Shown: positions 7,941 to 16,376 of the stretch, in pieces
Layout: every line of letters starts with the position of its first letter
How positions within the stretch are numbered: position 1 is the first letter of the stretch
NCBI GenBank assembly: GCA_963835935.1
Contig: CAWIHK010000001.1
Location: 248,001-312,000 of the forward strand
Direction: 5' to 3'
Origin: CAWIHK01 sp963835935
GTDB taxonomy: Bacteria > Bacteroidota > Ignavibacteria > UBA10030 > CAVZMI01
DNA: 64,000 nucleotides
Notes under the pieces: generated by a model
The model's database searches: none
Told to the model about the DNA's origin: nothing
What the model saw: only the letters and a program-made list of their open reading frames with translations
Translations under genes and position numbers: made by a program

Positions 7941-9167
7941 TTAAGCGATACGGATTGAATTTGGAAAAAAACACAACGGATAATTTCTGACTATACCTAA
8001 ATCCTCTGCTTTCTGCTTATATTTTTCGTATACTATTAATTTTGCATTAATTAACGAAACATATCGAGTTGTGATTTCTGCCAATGACATCGATAGATCA
8101 GGATCGACAGGAAGTTGCTGTGGTGAAGATGCCTGCTGTAGAGTATTTGATGATATTTGATTCTTTATATTTGACAAATTGTCAACAACTTGAATTTGAA
8201 ACGCAGATAAATCAGGTTCGGGGATTTTATAAGTCTGTTGAAGCAGATTAGCGGGTTTATAAGATGGATTTGTTTGATTCCTATTTCTGCTTCTGTCATA
8301 AATCGTATAGAAATTAATTTCAGATTGTCTTTCTTCATTCATCTTCTGTTCAAGCACCATAGCTTCTTCCAAATGAATCACGGCATAGTTCATATATGCC
8401 GATGAGAATGTCGAATCATACTTCATCGATAATTCAAGATAATATTTTGCCTTGTCGAGGTTTTTTCGGACAATCCATTCATTTGAATTGATAAGGAGAA
8501 GTGATGCAATATATTCTTTCTTTGTCAACGTGCGAAGATAGACTCCATTTTTTATCGCTTTGTCGGGGACAAGAAGGTCTTTCTGATACCTCTTGTTGGA
8601 AACGTAGCTTCCGCCGTTTGTTGCCTCAACATTTTCATGAAACTTTGGAATCTCCTGTTCCGGAAGATAACGGACAAAAAAATGATATGGCAATCTGGAT
8701 GCATAAATTGGAAAGCCTAGTCGTTCCCCTAAGATTACGTACAACATTGGCATCGTGATGCACGAGCCTTTCTTGGTAGCAATGTAACCATTGATAAACT
8801 TGTTGGAAAGTTTGGTCACATGGAGGTCGTTGTCATCATAATGAAATGAAATACTGTCGTTCCAATAACCTTTCCGATATATGAACGTATTCAATGCCCG
8901 TATTCTTTGATCCGGATCAGTGAATTGACCGAAGAAATAGTTAAATCTATGTGCCATATATGAAAAGGTATAAAGGAACGATTTGATTTTCAAGTCAGGA
9001 TAAAAATCTTTCGCAAGTACGAGGTCAGTAAGTCCAATATCTATTGAATCTTCCGGCATCGCGAGGATACGTTCTATTGTAATGGTTGAATCATAAAACG
9101 TCTGAGAAAATGATCGGTTATTGAAAATTACCAGTATTATGAAGAAAAGTAAAAATCTATTTATCAT
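7941..9167 (-). CDS. Secreted transglutaminase-like TPR protein with frameshifted end (cassette 13)
   Basis: I start this gene at the ATG at 9167, behind GGAG, giving a signal peptide MINRFLLFF...SFSQ. The motifs are KKGSC, PYHFFVRY and VEATNGGS, then TPR-like helices and a Q-rich linker. As read, the protein ends ...CFFPNSIRIA. Removing one base from the seven-A run at 7965-7971 (plus strand) restores the paralog ending, FFQIQS...LKKF then QEKGVK, and moves the stop to just before the RHS gene start. The gene therefore carries a homopolymer frameshift affecting only the last ~15 residues, either real or a sequencing/assembly error. Confidence 0.85.
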   Translation of the reverse strand: MINRFLLFFIILVIFNNRSFSQTFYDSTITIERILAMPEDSIDIGLTDLVLAKDFYPDLKIKSFLYTFSYMAHRFNYFFGQFTDPDQRIRALNTFIYRKGYWNDSISFHYDDNDLHVTKLSNKFINGYIATKKGSCITMPMLYVILGERLGFPIYASRLPYHFFVRYLPEQEIPKFHENVEATNGGSYVSNKRYQKDLLVPDKAIKNGVYLRTLTKKEYIASLLLINSNEWIVRKNLDKAKYYLELSMKYDSTFSSAYMNYAVIHLEEAMVLEQKMNEERQSEINFYTIYDRSRNRNQTNPSYKPANLLQQTYKIPEPDLSAFQIQVVDNLSNIKNQISSNTLQQASSPQQLPVDPDLSMSLAEITTRYVSLINAKLIVYEKYKQKAEDLGIVRNYPLCFFPNSIRIA

Positions 9168-9190
9168 AAAATCTCCTGCAAAACAATTGC

Positions 9191-9325
9191 GGCTAACGTG
9201 CGCGCAAAATACGCAACACCGCGACGCCATTTTGCGAATGAGTTATTTCATATTTGCAGCGGCGCGGGGTTGAGCGCGCTTTTTTAGGACGCAATTTCAA
9301 AGCGACGTATTTTGCGCTGTTATGT
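9191..9325 (-). other. attC-like recombination site of cassette 12
   Basis: The boxes are GGCTAAC (9191-9197) and GTTATGT (9319-9325). The outer stem pairs GCGCAAAATACG with CGTATTTTGCGC; the inner stem includes CCGCGACGCC with GGCGCGG. From 9198 onward it is the same as the site at 18512-18646. Confidence 0.83.
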
Positions 9326-9458
9326 GCCCGTGGACGCGCGACCTCCCAGCCAGGATGACACGGAACATTTTATTCATGATGACATTCCAACTACATTAAA
9401 AACTGAGAACTCGCGCTCTATATAAAAACAATTTTGGTCGCGCGGACATGGCACATAA
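9197..9458 (-). other. Gene-less cassette 12 (262 bp unit, copy 1)
   Basis: About half of this unit is its attC. The remaining ~130 bp contain no convincing gene; the only minus-strand frame is 26 codons long and enters the attC. It stands directly upstream (in reading direction) of the toxin cassette 13, as its copy stands upstream of cassette 8, so a promoter or leader function is possible but unproven. Confidence 0.7.
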
Positions 9459-9581
9459 CGTTCACCAAAACAACGTAGCACTTTTGCGAGCTAAGACGAT
9501 TCATTAAATGTGAGTAAAAGTGTTAAGCGACAACAATAATCCATTTCAAAAGATGTAGCGTCGTTGTTTTGGTTGTTAAGC
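9453..9581 (-). other. attC-like recombination site of cassette 11
   Basis: The boxes are ACATAAC (9453-9459) and GTTAAGC (9575-9581). The outer stem pairs CCAAAACAACG with CGTTGTTTTGG; an inner stem pairs CACTTTTGC-type sequence with AGTAAAAGTG. Confidence 0.8.
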
Positions 9582-9698
9582 GCAGTGCCCCATACTGAAT
9601 AACTTCTTGTCTGACGATCTTTTTTTCAAATTCAATTGTTTAGCTTATTTAAATCTTCTCATCTTAAAGCACCGACAGAAAATTATTACCTACATATT

Positions 9699-10355
9699 TC
9701 ACTTTGTCTGAGATGAACTATCTGCCGAAAAACGTTGAATCAGGTGTGATACGAAAGCTATGTCTTTAATGCTGATTGTAAATGATGAGACATTTTCTGG
9801 TAATGAGACAAGGATAGTTAGTCCACTAATATATCGTGAATGTTCGACAATGCCACTCTCCATTTTGCCATCCATGGATTTAAAGTTCCCTTTTTCATCT
9901 GCTACCAAGGATTGTCCTCCTGTATGACTTTGTGCATTACACCATGCTTGCATCATTTCCCCAGAGGGGAGGTCATGTTGGTTACCAACAGCAATTGCAG
10001 GAGCGACACCCGTCTTTGAATCAGATGTATTGTACCTGATCGTGTAGTTGCTCAAACTCAACATCACATCAAAGGGTTTAGAAAACTCACGATTTGTTTG
10101 TATCACGGCAATCACTTTGCCCGGCTGAGCAGTAACCTTTTCACGGACTAACTGATAGGAAGACACAAACGAGACTTTCGTAATCTGTATATTGCCTGTG
10201 GTTTGAGATTTTTGAGTCATTGAACTATCCGCATTATTCCTTGGAGCAGCGTGCTCCTTTTTCGATTGCTGGCCCATGACTGGGGAACCATTAAAAACAA
10301 GAAGAAACAGTGCCATTAGACAAAGAATTGAGTGAGATATTCGTATTCTTTTCAC
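9699..10355 (-). CDS. Secreted protein of unknown function, 218 residues (cassette 11)
   Basis: The protein has a signal peptide (hydrophobic residues 8-28, ending VMGQQ) and then an S/T/Q-rich linker to about residue 55. The remainder is a probably beta-rich domain of about 160 residues with no recognised family. It contains one cysteine in the mature part (MQAWCNAQ). The gene is the only one in its cassette and is encoded a second time, with the same protein sequence, at 19020-19676. Unlike the toxin modules it has no partner gene. No function can be assigned; an exported accessory or stress-related protein is possible. Confidence 0.85.
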   Translation of the reverse strand: MKRIRISHSILCLMALFLLVFNGSPVMGQQSKKEHAAPRNNADSSMTQKSQTTGNIQITKVSFVSSYQLVREKVTAQPGKVIAVIQTNREFSKPFDVMLSLSNYTIRYNTSDSKTGVAPAIAVGNQHDLPSGEMMQAWCNAQSHTGGQSLVADEKGNFKSMDGKMESGIVEHSRYISGLTILVSLPENVSSFTISIKDIAFVSHLIQRFSADSSSQTK

Positions 10356-10416
10356 TAAGTATTAATTCCTTTCAAGGTTATGATTGAAAAATATTTTATT
10401 ATTTGTGGGGCATTAC

Positions 10417-10554
10417 GCTTAACGTGTGCGCAAACCACGCCGGTACGTGCCGGTAAATTACAAATGACTTATTTTATTATTGCGCCGGCACGGACTGGAA
10501 CGACCACTATAATTTCTTATGAATGAGAGAGTGTAGTGGTTTGCGCTGTTATGT
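10417..10554 (-). other. attC-like recombination site of cassette 10
   Basis: The boxes are GCTTAAC (10417-10423) and GTTATGT (10548-10554). The outer stem pairs GCGCAAACCAC with GTGGTTTGCGC and the inner stem pairs CGTGCCGG with GCCGGCACG. Confidence 0.85.
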
Positions 10555-10584
10555 GAAGTTGTTTTGCGATTATATTTTACCAAT

Positions 10585-10968
10585 TTATTTCATGAAAAGG
10601 AATTTACGTACGATTGTTGTATCGTTATTTGTAAATTGGATAAAATAAATTCCTTCTTTCATTTCAGGATAAAGAAGTATTAAAGAACCAGGATATCTCT
10701 GAAGAATATCTTTTTTTTCAGTTTTAAAGGTAAGAATAATTCTTTTATGTGCATTAAACGTCGAATCTAACAAGATTACATGTATACTCGAATCCTGTAA
10801 GATCAAACTTAATTGCACTCTTTCTTTAGCTTTGGCGTGAAATTCGTAACCTATGAAATGTGAATTCGTTTTTGAACTGGCGATACCCACAAATTGGTTT
10901 TGACAATAAACTTGGGTTAAATGCAACAAAAGAAGAATGGTTCCCGATTTCAAAAAAAAACTTAACAT
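10585..10968 (-). CDS. Exported small protein in immunity position (cassette 10)
   Basis: This 127-residue protein has a signal peptide (hydrophobic residues 3-20, ending VYCQ). It is a diverged paralog of the cassette 14 protein at 4207-4590: it shares SHFIGYE versus AHFIGDE, the DSS...LDS strand pattern, and an end of the form GxYFI...KFLFMK. It starts five bases after the RHS-signature stop behind AGGAAAT. Co-inheritance with the same toxin type in two otherwise different modules supports a specific immunity role. The C-terminal end again resembles a T9SS sorting domain tail. Confidence 0.77.
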   Translation of the reverse strand: MLSFFLKSGTILLLLHLTQVYCQNQFVGIASSKTNSHFIGYEFHAKAKERVQLSLILQDSSIHVILLDSTFNAHKRIILTFKTEKKDILQRYPGSLILLYPEMKEGIYFIQFTNNDTTIVRKFLFMK

Positions 10969-10973
10969 TATAA

Positions 10974-11726
10974 TTATTTCCTGAGATAATTTATTTGAAA
11001 TTGTGGGTAAAGTTGATTTGTAATAATACTATTTTGTAACATAACAGGAGAATTCAAACCGGGTCTTCCAAGGAAATATTGTTGACCAGATTGATTCATT
11101 ATAACATAAATCGCTGCATGATGCGTGATTCCATTGTTGTCGACCCAAGTAACTATTGAACCTGTTTGCGCTGAGGATTGTGATGCAAGTCCAAACATGC
11201 TTTGAGCTTCTTGCGTAAAATGTGAACCATTTGATACTGCAACTTCCTCACTGAATACACCAGTACCAACCAAACAGGAAGAAAAGCAATTCATATTCAT
11301 AGGATCTACTGAAAATGCAGTATTTGCGCCAAGCGCTAAAACAAAATCTGTAATGTTGAATGTAGTTTGACCAGCAATAACTTCAAAGTTAGCCATATCA
11401 GAAATATTGAATTTCTTTGCAAAATCCTCCGCCGATATACTAAGTTGATTATACAATCCAGCAAGATTATCGCCCTTTTCTGCCTGCACGTTGACGATAT
11501 TTCCGCTCGAATCATATGAAGCCACCCATTGTCCTGTGGGGTCGGTATATCGGATTGGATTATCAAGAGTATAATTGTATGGTGACCAACCGGGATAGTT
11601 TTGTTGCATAGGGTCTGGTGTTGTCCACCTCCCGATGACTGAATTAAAATATCTGCCAGCATAGCTTGACTGGTTAAATGTGATTGCTAAAAGGAGAACA
11701 ACAAAAAAGTATTTCAGCTGTTTCAT
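10974..11726 (-). CDS. Secreted mini-RHS protein with NlpC/CHAP-like toxin domain (cassette 10)
   Basis: The protein has 250 residues. Its signal peptide and RHS signature (GRYFNSVIGRWTTPDPMQQ, DNPIRYTDPTG) are nearly the same as in cassette 8, but after DPTGQ the domain matches cassette 14: GDNLAGLYNQLSISAEDFAKK, NCFSSCL, then HHAAIYVI and YFLGRPGLNSP. Cys and His in this order suggest an NlpC/P60 or CHAP-type cell-wall hydrolase. It lies 19 bp after the transglutaminase-like gene. This protein is the clearest example of a junction at the DPTG motif where two lineages were joined. Confidence 0.85.
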   Translation of the reverse strand: MKQLKYFFVVLLLAITFNQSSYAGRYFNSVIGRWTTPDPMQQNYPGWSPYNYTLDNPIRYTDPTGQWVASYDSSGNIVNVQAEKGDNLAGLYNQLSISAEDFAKKFNISDMANFEVIAGQTTFNITDFVLALGANTAFSVDPMNMNCFSSCLVGTGVFSEEVAVSNGSHFTQEAQSMFGLASQSSAQTGSIVTWVDNNGITHHAAIYVIMNQSGQQYFLGRPGLNSPVMLQNSIITNQLYPQFQINYLRK

Positions 11727-11745
11727 AAATTATCCTTTCGGTATA

Positions 11746-13065
11746 TTAATACTCACCAGTCAGTTTAAATTTCTCAATTGATTCTGCTTGTTTTATGAAA
11801 AACTCTTTTGGAAATTTTAATACGATTCCGCGTTCTTTCGCTATTGCTTTCAATTTATGAGAAATATCAATTAATTTCAATATCTGCCTGCCATAGGTGG
11901 CATCTATGTTTGTAATTTCTTGCATCATTTCAATTTTATCATTTTGACGTTGGATGTTAGGATCGCGATTAACGGAAAATTGATTATAGGGATTGTTTGG
12001 TTTCGTAGGAGGTGACGGAATTTGAAGATCCAAACCGGACAGATATTGACCAGACATTCTGAGCATTGGATTCTGAATACTCGGGTCATCCCTCTTATTT
12101 TGTTGCATTAATGGATTCATCGGCATGTTTGGTGATGATTGTAGATTCGGATTGATCGGCATTTGTGAGGAGGATCGTCGTAATATAACTCTATCAAACA
12201 CCACCTGATTATTCTTCACTTCCTGAATTTTGTCATACCGAATACTGTCAAGTTCGATTGCCTTCTCCCTGTAATATTGCCCAAGGTTCCAGTACGCACT
12301 GACATATGAAGAGTCGTAGAAGAGAGCGAGTTTTGTGTAATAAATCGCTTTGTCTAAATCATTTTTCTTTTCTCTGAAGAATCGCGCATTTTCATTAAGC
12401 AGGTTTGCTATATATTCTTTCTTAGTCAGAACTTTTTCGTATGTTCCGTTTTTAATCGATTTTTTTGATTCACCGGCATCCTTTGCATACCTCCAGGTCG
12501 GGATGTACCCTCCACCACAAGTTGCTTCAATGTTGTTTTCTTTAAATCCCTCTTTAATGTATCGGCAATAGATGTGTTTTGCACTCCTCACGGGCTTTAT
12601 AGGCCAGGCTAGTCTTTCTGCGAGCACAAGATGAAGCATGGACATCGTAATACAGGAACCGAGTTTTGATGCGATGTAACCGTTTAAAAATTGATCACTT
12701 GTACTATCGGCTTCGAGATCATCCAAGTTGTACGTGAAAGTTATCGAATCATTCCACCAACCCCGCCTGTAAAGGTAATCGTTCATCAATCCGATTCGTA
12801 AGAGTGGTGAAGTTTTTCCTTGTTCGAGATAACGAATTTTTTCTACCATATAATTGAGGCAATAATCGAAATATTCTACGTTGAGTTTAGGATATGCATC
12901 CTTCGCAAGAACGAGGCAAGCTATTCCGAGATTTATACTGTCTTCAGGCATTGCAAGAATTTGTTCAATTGATTGGCCAGTATATTTTGATTGAGGTGTA
13001 ACCACTTCTGTTCTAATAAAAAAGAACGATACGAGAACAACCAATAAAATATTCAAACGATTCAT
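11746..13065 (-). CDS. Secreted transglutaminase-like TPR protein (cassette 10)
   Basis: The protein has 439 residues with a signal peptide, then SIEQILAMPEDSINLGIACL, LGSC (nucleophile region), SAKHIYCRY and NIEATCGGG motifs. A TPR-like pair follows (DLDKAIYYTKLALFYDSSY), then a long M/N/P/Q-rich linker (about residues 290-370) and a C-terminal helical segment. It is about 90% identical by eye to the cassette 8 protein even though the two modules carry unrelated toxins and immunity proteins. The catalytic surroundings differ from cassettes 1 and 16 (Lys-His-Ile-Tyr instead of Tyr-His-Phe-Phe). Confidence 0.88.
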   Translation of the reverse strand: MNRLNILLVVLVSFFFIRTEVVTPQSKYTGQSIEQILAMPEDSINLGIACLVLAKDAYPKLNVEYFDYCLNYMVEKIRYLEQGKTSPLLRIGLMNDYLYRRGWWNDSITFTYNLDDLEADSTSDQFLNGYIASKLGSCITMSMLHLVLAERLAWPIKPVRSAKHIYCRYIKEGFKENNIEATCGGGYIPTWRYAKDAGESKKSIKNGTYEKVLTKKEYIANLLNENARFFREKKNDLDKAIYYTKLALFYDSSYVSAYWNLGQYYREKAIELDSIRYDKIQEVKNNQVVFDRVILRRSSSQMPINPNLQSSPNMPMNPLMQQNKRDDPSIQNPMLRMSGQYLSGLDLQIPSPPTKPNNPYNQFSVNRDPNIQRQNDKIEMMQEITNIDATYGRQILKLIDISHKLKAIAKERGIVLKFPKEFFIKQAESIEKFKLTGEY

Positions 13066-13125
13066 ATAGATACCTCAATTTACCAAATACTTTTTTTGAA
13101 CAGTCTCCTAACGCAAAACAATTTC

Positions 13126-13263
13126 ATATAACGGCTGCACAAACCACGACGTACTGCCGCGCCACATTGCAAATGATTCATTTTATTTTTGCTGCGCGGC
13201 AGTGTGGAACGACCACAAAAATCCTTTTCAAAAAAGGGAGTGTAGTGGTTTGTGCTGTTATGT
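13126..13263 (-). other. attC-like recombination site of cassette 9
   Basis: The boxes are ATATAAC (13126-13132) and GTTATGT (13257-13263). The outer stem pairs GCACAAACCAC with GTGGTTTGTGC and the inner stem pairs CTGCCGCGC with GCGCGGCAG. Confidence 0.85.
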
Positions 13264-13279
13264 GAAGTTGTTTTGCATG

Positions 13280-13549
13280 TTATCGTTTCCTACGTTTTAT
13301 TATAATAATATTTATTAAATAAATCGTGAAATAATAAAAAATGGCATTAATGATAAAAATGAGAAATTGGCTGATATTGTGAATATTGTGATTACTTTGA
13401 AAAAATAAAATAAAAATTATTCCAGGTAACTGAAGCCAATTAACAACTGAAATCCAAAACTCAGGCAGAGGCAGTGGAACAATGAATATCGTCGCTAAAA
13501 TCAAAAAAAATGGCAAACAATAGATGACTGTTTTCAAAATATTCTTCAT
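13280..13549 (-). CDS. Small membrane protein in immunity position (cassette 9)
   Basis: I take the start at the ATG at 13549, behind AAAGGAT, rather than the one at 13588 that lies inside the RHS-signature gene. The ~89-residue product is very hydrophobic with three probable membrane helices and a basic end (IIIIKRRKR). It shows no clear similarity to the other immunity-position proteins. Its toxin partner has a phospholipase C/P1-nuclease-like motif, so a membrane-located protector would be sensible, but this is inference from position. Confidence 0.72.
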   Translation of the reverse strand: MKNILKTVIYCLPFFLILATIFIVPLPLPEFWISVVNWLQLPGIIFILFFQSNHNIHNISQFLIFIINAIFYYFTIYLINIIIIKRRKR

Positions 13550-13571
13550 GAAAATATCCTTTATAACGTTA

Positions 13572-14315
13572 TCAATTATCTTGGTCATCTTGTCTTTTCT
13601 TTTGCTCCTCTTTTTTCTTTTTTTGTTCCTCTTTTCTTTTTTGTTCCTCTTGCTTCTTTTGTTCCTCTCTCTTTTTTTGAGATTCTCGATAGAATTGCAA
13701 TATTTTTTGCGCTGTGGCTTGTAGTGTTTTATCGGATATTATAGACTCCTTCATAACGTGCACACCACCATTGATTAGATTAGTAGCACTATTCAGTCCT
13801 CCCCATTCTTGGAATCCTTCGTGAGAGGGTGATGTTGCATCCATTAATGGATGCATAGCTTCTCCTAATGCTTCAAGAGCTGCATCACCTTCTCCTGTGA
13901 TAAAGATATTTTGTTCGTTGGAAATGAATTCATTCATCTTTGATTCGGCATCTTCGACGGTCTCTCCAGGAGACCTCATCTCGTGCTTGTAAGAGCCCTC
14001 AATAGATTGATCTTCATCGACTTTAACCGATGCTTGTTTTAAAACATCAATTTGTTTTGTAGTGAGAATCCCTTTAAATGCTGTTTCGAGTATTTTATTG
14101 TGAATGTATGTAGGCCATCTGCCATCTGTATCAATGTAAACTAATGGATTATTGAAAGAGTAATTGTAAGGAGATTGGCTAGGATTCATCGCAGCTTTAG
14201 GATCAATCGAAAGAAATCTCCCCGTCCGCGCGTCATAATAACGCGCTTCTAAAGATGTAGATAAAAAAATCAATAATAGAATTAGTAGTAGTTGATGATA
14301 AGGATAACGATGCAT
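13572..14315 (-). CDS. Secreted mini-RHS protein with phospholipase C/P1 nuclease-like domain (cassette 9)
   Basis: The protein has 247 residues: signal peptide 1-24, then RYYDARTGRFLSIDP and NNPLVYIDTDGRW. The C-terminal domain has several histidines and acids spaced like a helical zinc-dependent phospholipase C/S1-P1 nuclease fold: H72 (IHNKILETAF), H111 (YKHEMRSPGET), and the block MHPLMDATSPSHEGFQEW (H155, D159, H165). A similar SPSHEGFQ-type block is known to me from RHS-associated C-terminal domains. The end is a long K/E/Q-rich tail. The activity (lipid or nucleic acid hydrolysis) is a prediction from motif resemblance. Confidence 0.82.
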   Translation of the reverse strand: MHRYPYHQLLLILLLIFLSTSLEARYYDARTGRFLSIDPKAAMNPSQSPYNYSFNNPLVYIDTDGRWPTYIHNKILETAFKGILTTKQIDVLKQASVKVDEDQSIEGSYKHEMRSPGETVEDAESKMNEFISNEQNIFITGEGDAALEALGEAMHPLMDATSPSHEGFQEWGGLNSATNLINGGVHVMKESIISDKTLQATAQKILQFYRESQKKREEQKKQEEQKRKEEQKKKKEEQKKRQDDQDN

Positions 14316-14316
14316 T

Positions 14317-15558
14317 TTATTTCACTCCTTTCAGAGCAAACTGATCGAGTTTCTTTGTCTGTTTCTTGAAAAAATCGTTTTGTGATCCGAAAACCATGCC
14401 CATATCTTTTGCTTTTTGTTTATAAGTATACCAAACTTTGAGATTCTTTTCAATCTTTGGCAAATATTGTTCCTTTATGAAATCTATCTCGGAATAGAGT
14501 TCAACGCTCATTCCTCGTTGAGCAGGTTGAAAATCGGATGGTATTGGAAATGGATTTTGTTTTCCGGTTGATTTTGCTTCTGGCACTAACCCTATGAAAT
14601 ATTTTTTGAATTCATTATCGAAATTCATTTCAGTTTTCGTTTTAGAGTTCGCAGACGTTTGCAATTCCGGAGATTGAGCCATCCGATTTCTGGTATGAGA
14701 AACTATTTCACTGTACCCAATTTCGGTCTGTATTTCATCATCCATCTTTTCTTTTAAATCCCATGCTCGTTTATAAAAAACCAAACCATAAGCCCAGTAA
14801 GCGGTCGCGAGACTTGAATCGTATTTCATGGCAACTTCAGTGTAATGCTGAGCTTGGTTGAAATTTTTCAGTTCCATATATTCGGCAGAGTTGAGCAACA
14901 ATATTGAAGCAAGATATTCTTTCTTTGTAAGTGTACGTAAGTACATGCCTGATTCAATTCCTTGGTCAGTTATTTGCATATCATTGATATAATCGTCATC
15001 GGAAGCGAATCCTCCGCCACTTGTTGCTTCAACATTTGCTCTCCAATCTGCATCAACACTATCCGGCAAATATCGTAGAAAGAAATGGCATGGTGCACGT
15101 ACTGCTTTTATCGGCATATCCAATCGCTCAGCCAAAATAAGATACAACATTGGCATCGTAACACATGTCCCCTTCTTCTGAGCGAGATAACCGTTAATAA
15201 AATGATTTTCTCGCTTAAAGCCTTGAATATCGTCGTGGTTATAAGAAAATGTAATGCTGTCATTCCAAAATCCTTTTTGATAAAGAAATGAATTAAGAGC
15301 TCTCAATTTCTGTTCTGGATCTTTAATATGCCCGAAATAATGATTGAATCGATCTGCCATGTAGTCGAAGGCATAAAGAAAGAACCCAGCATTCATGTCC
15401 GGGTAAAATTCTTGAGCCAAAGAAAGACATGCGATTCCAATGTTTATAGAATCCTCTGGTTGTTTCAGAATCCATTCAATTGATGGAAGTTTTGTTTTCG
15501 TCTGTCCATAAGTTGGGAAAACACATAGAAGAATTAAGATTATCATTGATACTTTCAC
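14317..15558 (-). CDS. Secreted transglutaminase-like TPR protein (cassette 9)
   Basis: I start this gene at a GTG at 15558, behind AGGAG, which gives a signal peptide (KVSMIILILLCVFPTYGQ). The longer open frame would begin inside the attC. The motifs are KKGTC, APCHFFLRY and VEATSGGG, with TPR-like helices near ...AQHYTEVAMKYDSS and a C-terminal basic helical segment. The stop is one base before the RHS-signature start, so translation is coupled. This is an intermediate member of the family, distinct from both the cassette 1/16 and the 8/10 types. Confidence 0.87.
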   Translation of the reverse strand: MKVSMIILILLCVFPTYGQTKTKLPSIEWILKQPEDSINIGIACLSLAQEFYPDMNAGFFLYAFDYMADRFNHYFGHIKDPEQKLRALNSFLYQKGFWNDSITFSYNHDDIQGFKRENHFINGYLAQKKGTCVTMPMLYLILAERLDMPIKAVRAPCHFFLRYLPDSVDADWRANVEATSGGGFASDDDYINDMQITDQGIESGMYLRTLTKKEYLASILLLNSAEYMELKNFNQAQHYTEVAMKYDSSLATAYWAYGLVFYKRAWDLKEKMDDEIQTEIGYSEIVSHTRNRMAQSPELQTSANSKTKTEMNFDNEFKKYFIGLVPEAKSTGKQNPFPIPSDFQPAQRGMSVELYSEIDFIKEQYLPKIEKNLKVWYTYKQKAKDMGMVFGSQNDFFKKQTKKLDQFALKGVK

Positions 15559-15607
15559 GATACTTCTCCTTTCGTTTTTGATTAAAAAGCACGAGCAAAA
15601 CAATTTC

Positions 15608-15739
15608 ACATAACGTCTCGCCCAACAACGCCGTGCCGCTGCGAACTATAAACGATCAATTATTTTGTGCGCAACGGCATGGAGCGACGACAATTATTTA
15701 TTATCAAATGACGGAGCATAGTTGTTGGGCGTGTTATGT
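15608..15739 (-). other. attC-like recombination site of cassette 8
   Basis: The boxes are ACATAAC (15608-15614) and GTTATGT (15733-15739). The outer stem pairs CGCCCAACAACG with GTTGTTGGGCG and the inner stem pairs GCCGTGCCG with CGGCATG. Confidence 0.85.
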
Positions 15740-15830
15740 GAAGTTGTTTTGCGATATTTTTAAACACAGCAACTATAGTTATAAAATTTTAGTTTTCGCT
15801 TTAAATAAAATCATTTTCTTGCTCATCGAA

Positions 15831-16376
15831 TTACCAGCGTCTCTTGTAAACAACATCGTCACCCTTCCCATGTTCATCAATAAGATTTTTTCCGACACTA
15901 TAAAGAAAGTAAGAATTAGGAGTGATATTTCTATAGATTATTGTTAGTTCACGTATACCTACACCTATATATGTATGACTTATCAATCGATAATTGAATT
16001 TTTTCCCGACAAACTTTTTTACAGGGATCGTATCTCCATTTCTACTCAGAGAATCCGCATAAACATAAACATCATTTATATTTATATATTGTTTAATGGA
16101 ATCCAAAAAATACTTTCCTTCGATTTGAGGATAATGACCATAATTCTGTTGATAAATAGACAACCCTTTTGCCGCAGAATCTAACAATTCATGTGTGATA
16201 GGTAATTCCATTTCATCGTAAAGATCGGGACCACGAGAAAAACTATCTACCATTTGTTTCGCTTGCCAGAAAATAAATAATATCACGAGAACAAAGAATA
16301 AAACCGATAATATTATTTGGAGTATTCTGTTTTTTTTTATGATGCTAGGAATATATTTCCAAGGAATTGGAATCAT
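15831..16376 (-). CDS. Membrane-anchored T2SSG-like protein in immunity position (cassette 8)
   Basis: The protein has 181 residues: a cytoplasmic N-terminus of ~18 residues, one strong membrane helix (about 20-38), then a periplasmic domain. The stretch LDSAAKGLSIYQQNYGHYP followed by ..KYFLDSIKQYI resembles the pilin-like domain of type II secretion protein G. The start overlaps the RHS stop (ATGA). Similar pilin-like domains occur in some immunity or inhibitor proteins, but here only position supports immunity. It is larger than the other immunity-position proteins. Confidence 0.78.
   Translation of the reverse strand: MIPIPWKYIPSIIKKNRILQIILSVLFFVLVILFIFWQAKQMVDSFSRGPDLYDEMELPITHELLDSAAKGLSIYQQNYGHYPQIEGKYFLDSIKQYININDVYVYADSLSRNGDTIPVKKFVGKKFNYRLISHTYIGVGIRELTIIYRNITPNSYFLYSVGKNLIDEHGKGDDVVYKRRW

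Larger units (their letters stand above)
9198..10416. repeat. 1.2 kb two-cassette duplication, copy A
   Basis: This block (attC and body of cassette 12 plus cassette 11) is repeated at 18519-19737 with a constant offset of 9321 bp and, by eye, only a difference near 10414/19735. The repeat begins directly after the core box of one attC and ends at the core box of another, so it was moved as a pair of whole cassettes. Confidence 0.9.

Noticed and set aside
9326..9452. A 26-codon minus-strand frame in the 262-bp cassette as a small gene
   Set aside because: It has no good ribosome site, runs into the attC and has an unremarkable composition.
15559..15609. Upstream start of the cassette 9 TGase-like gene
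   Set aside because: It lies in the attC core box and would put extra residues before the signal peptide; the GTG at 15558 follows AGGAG.
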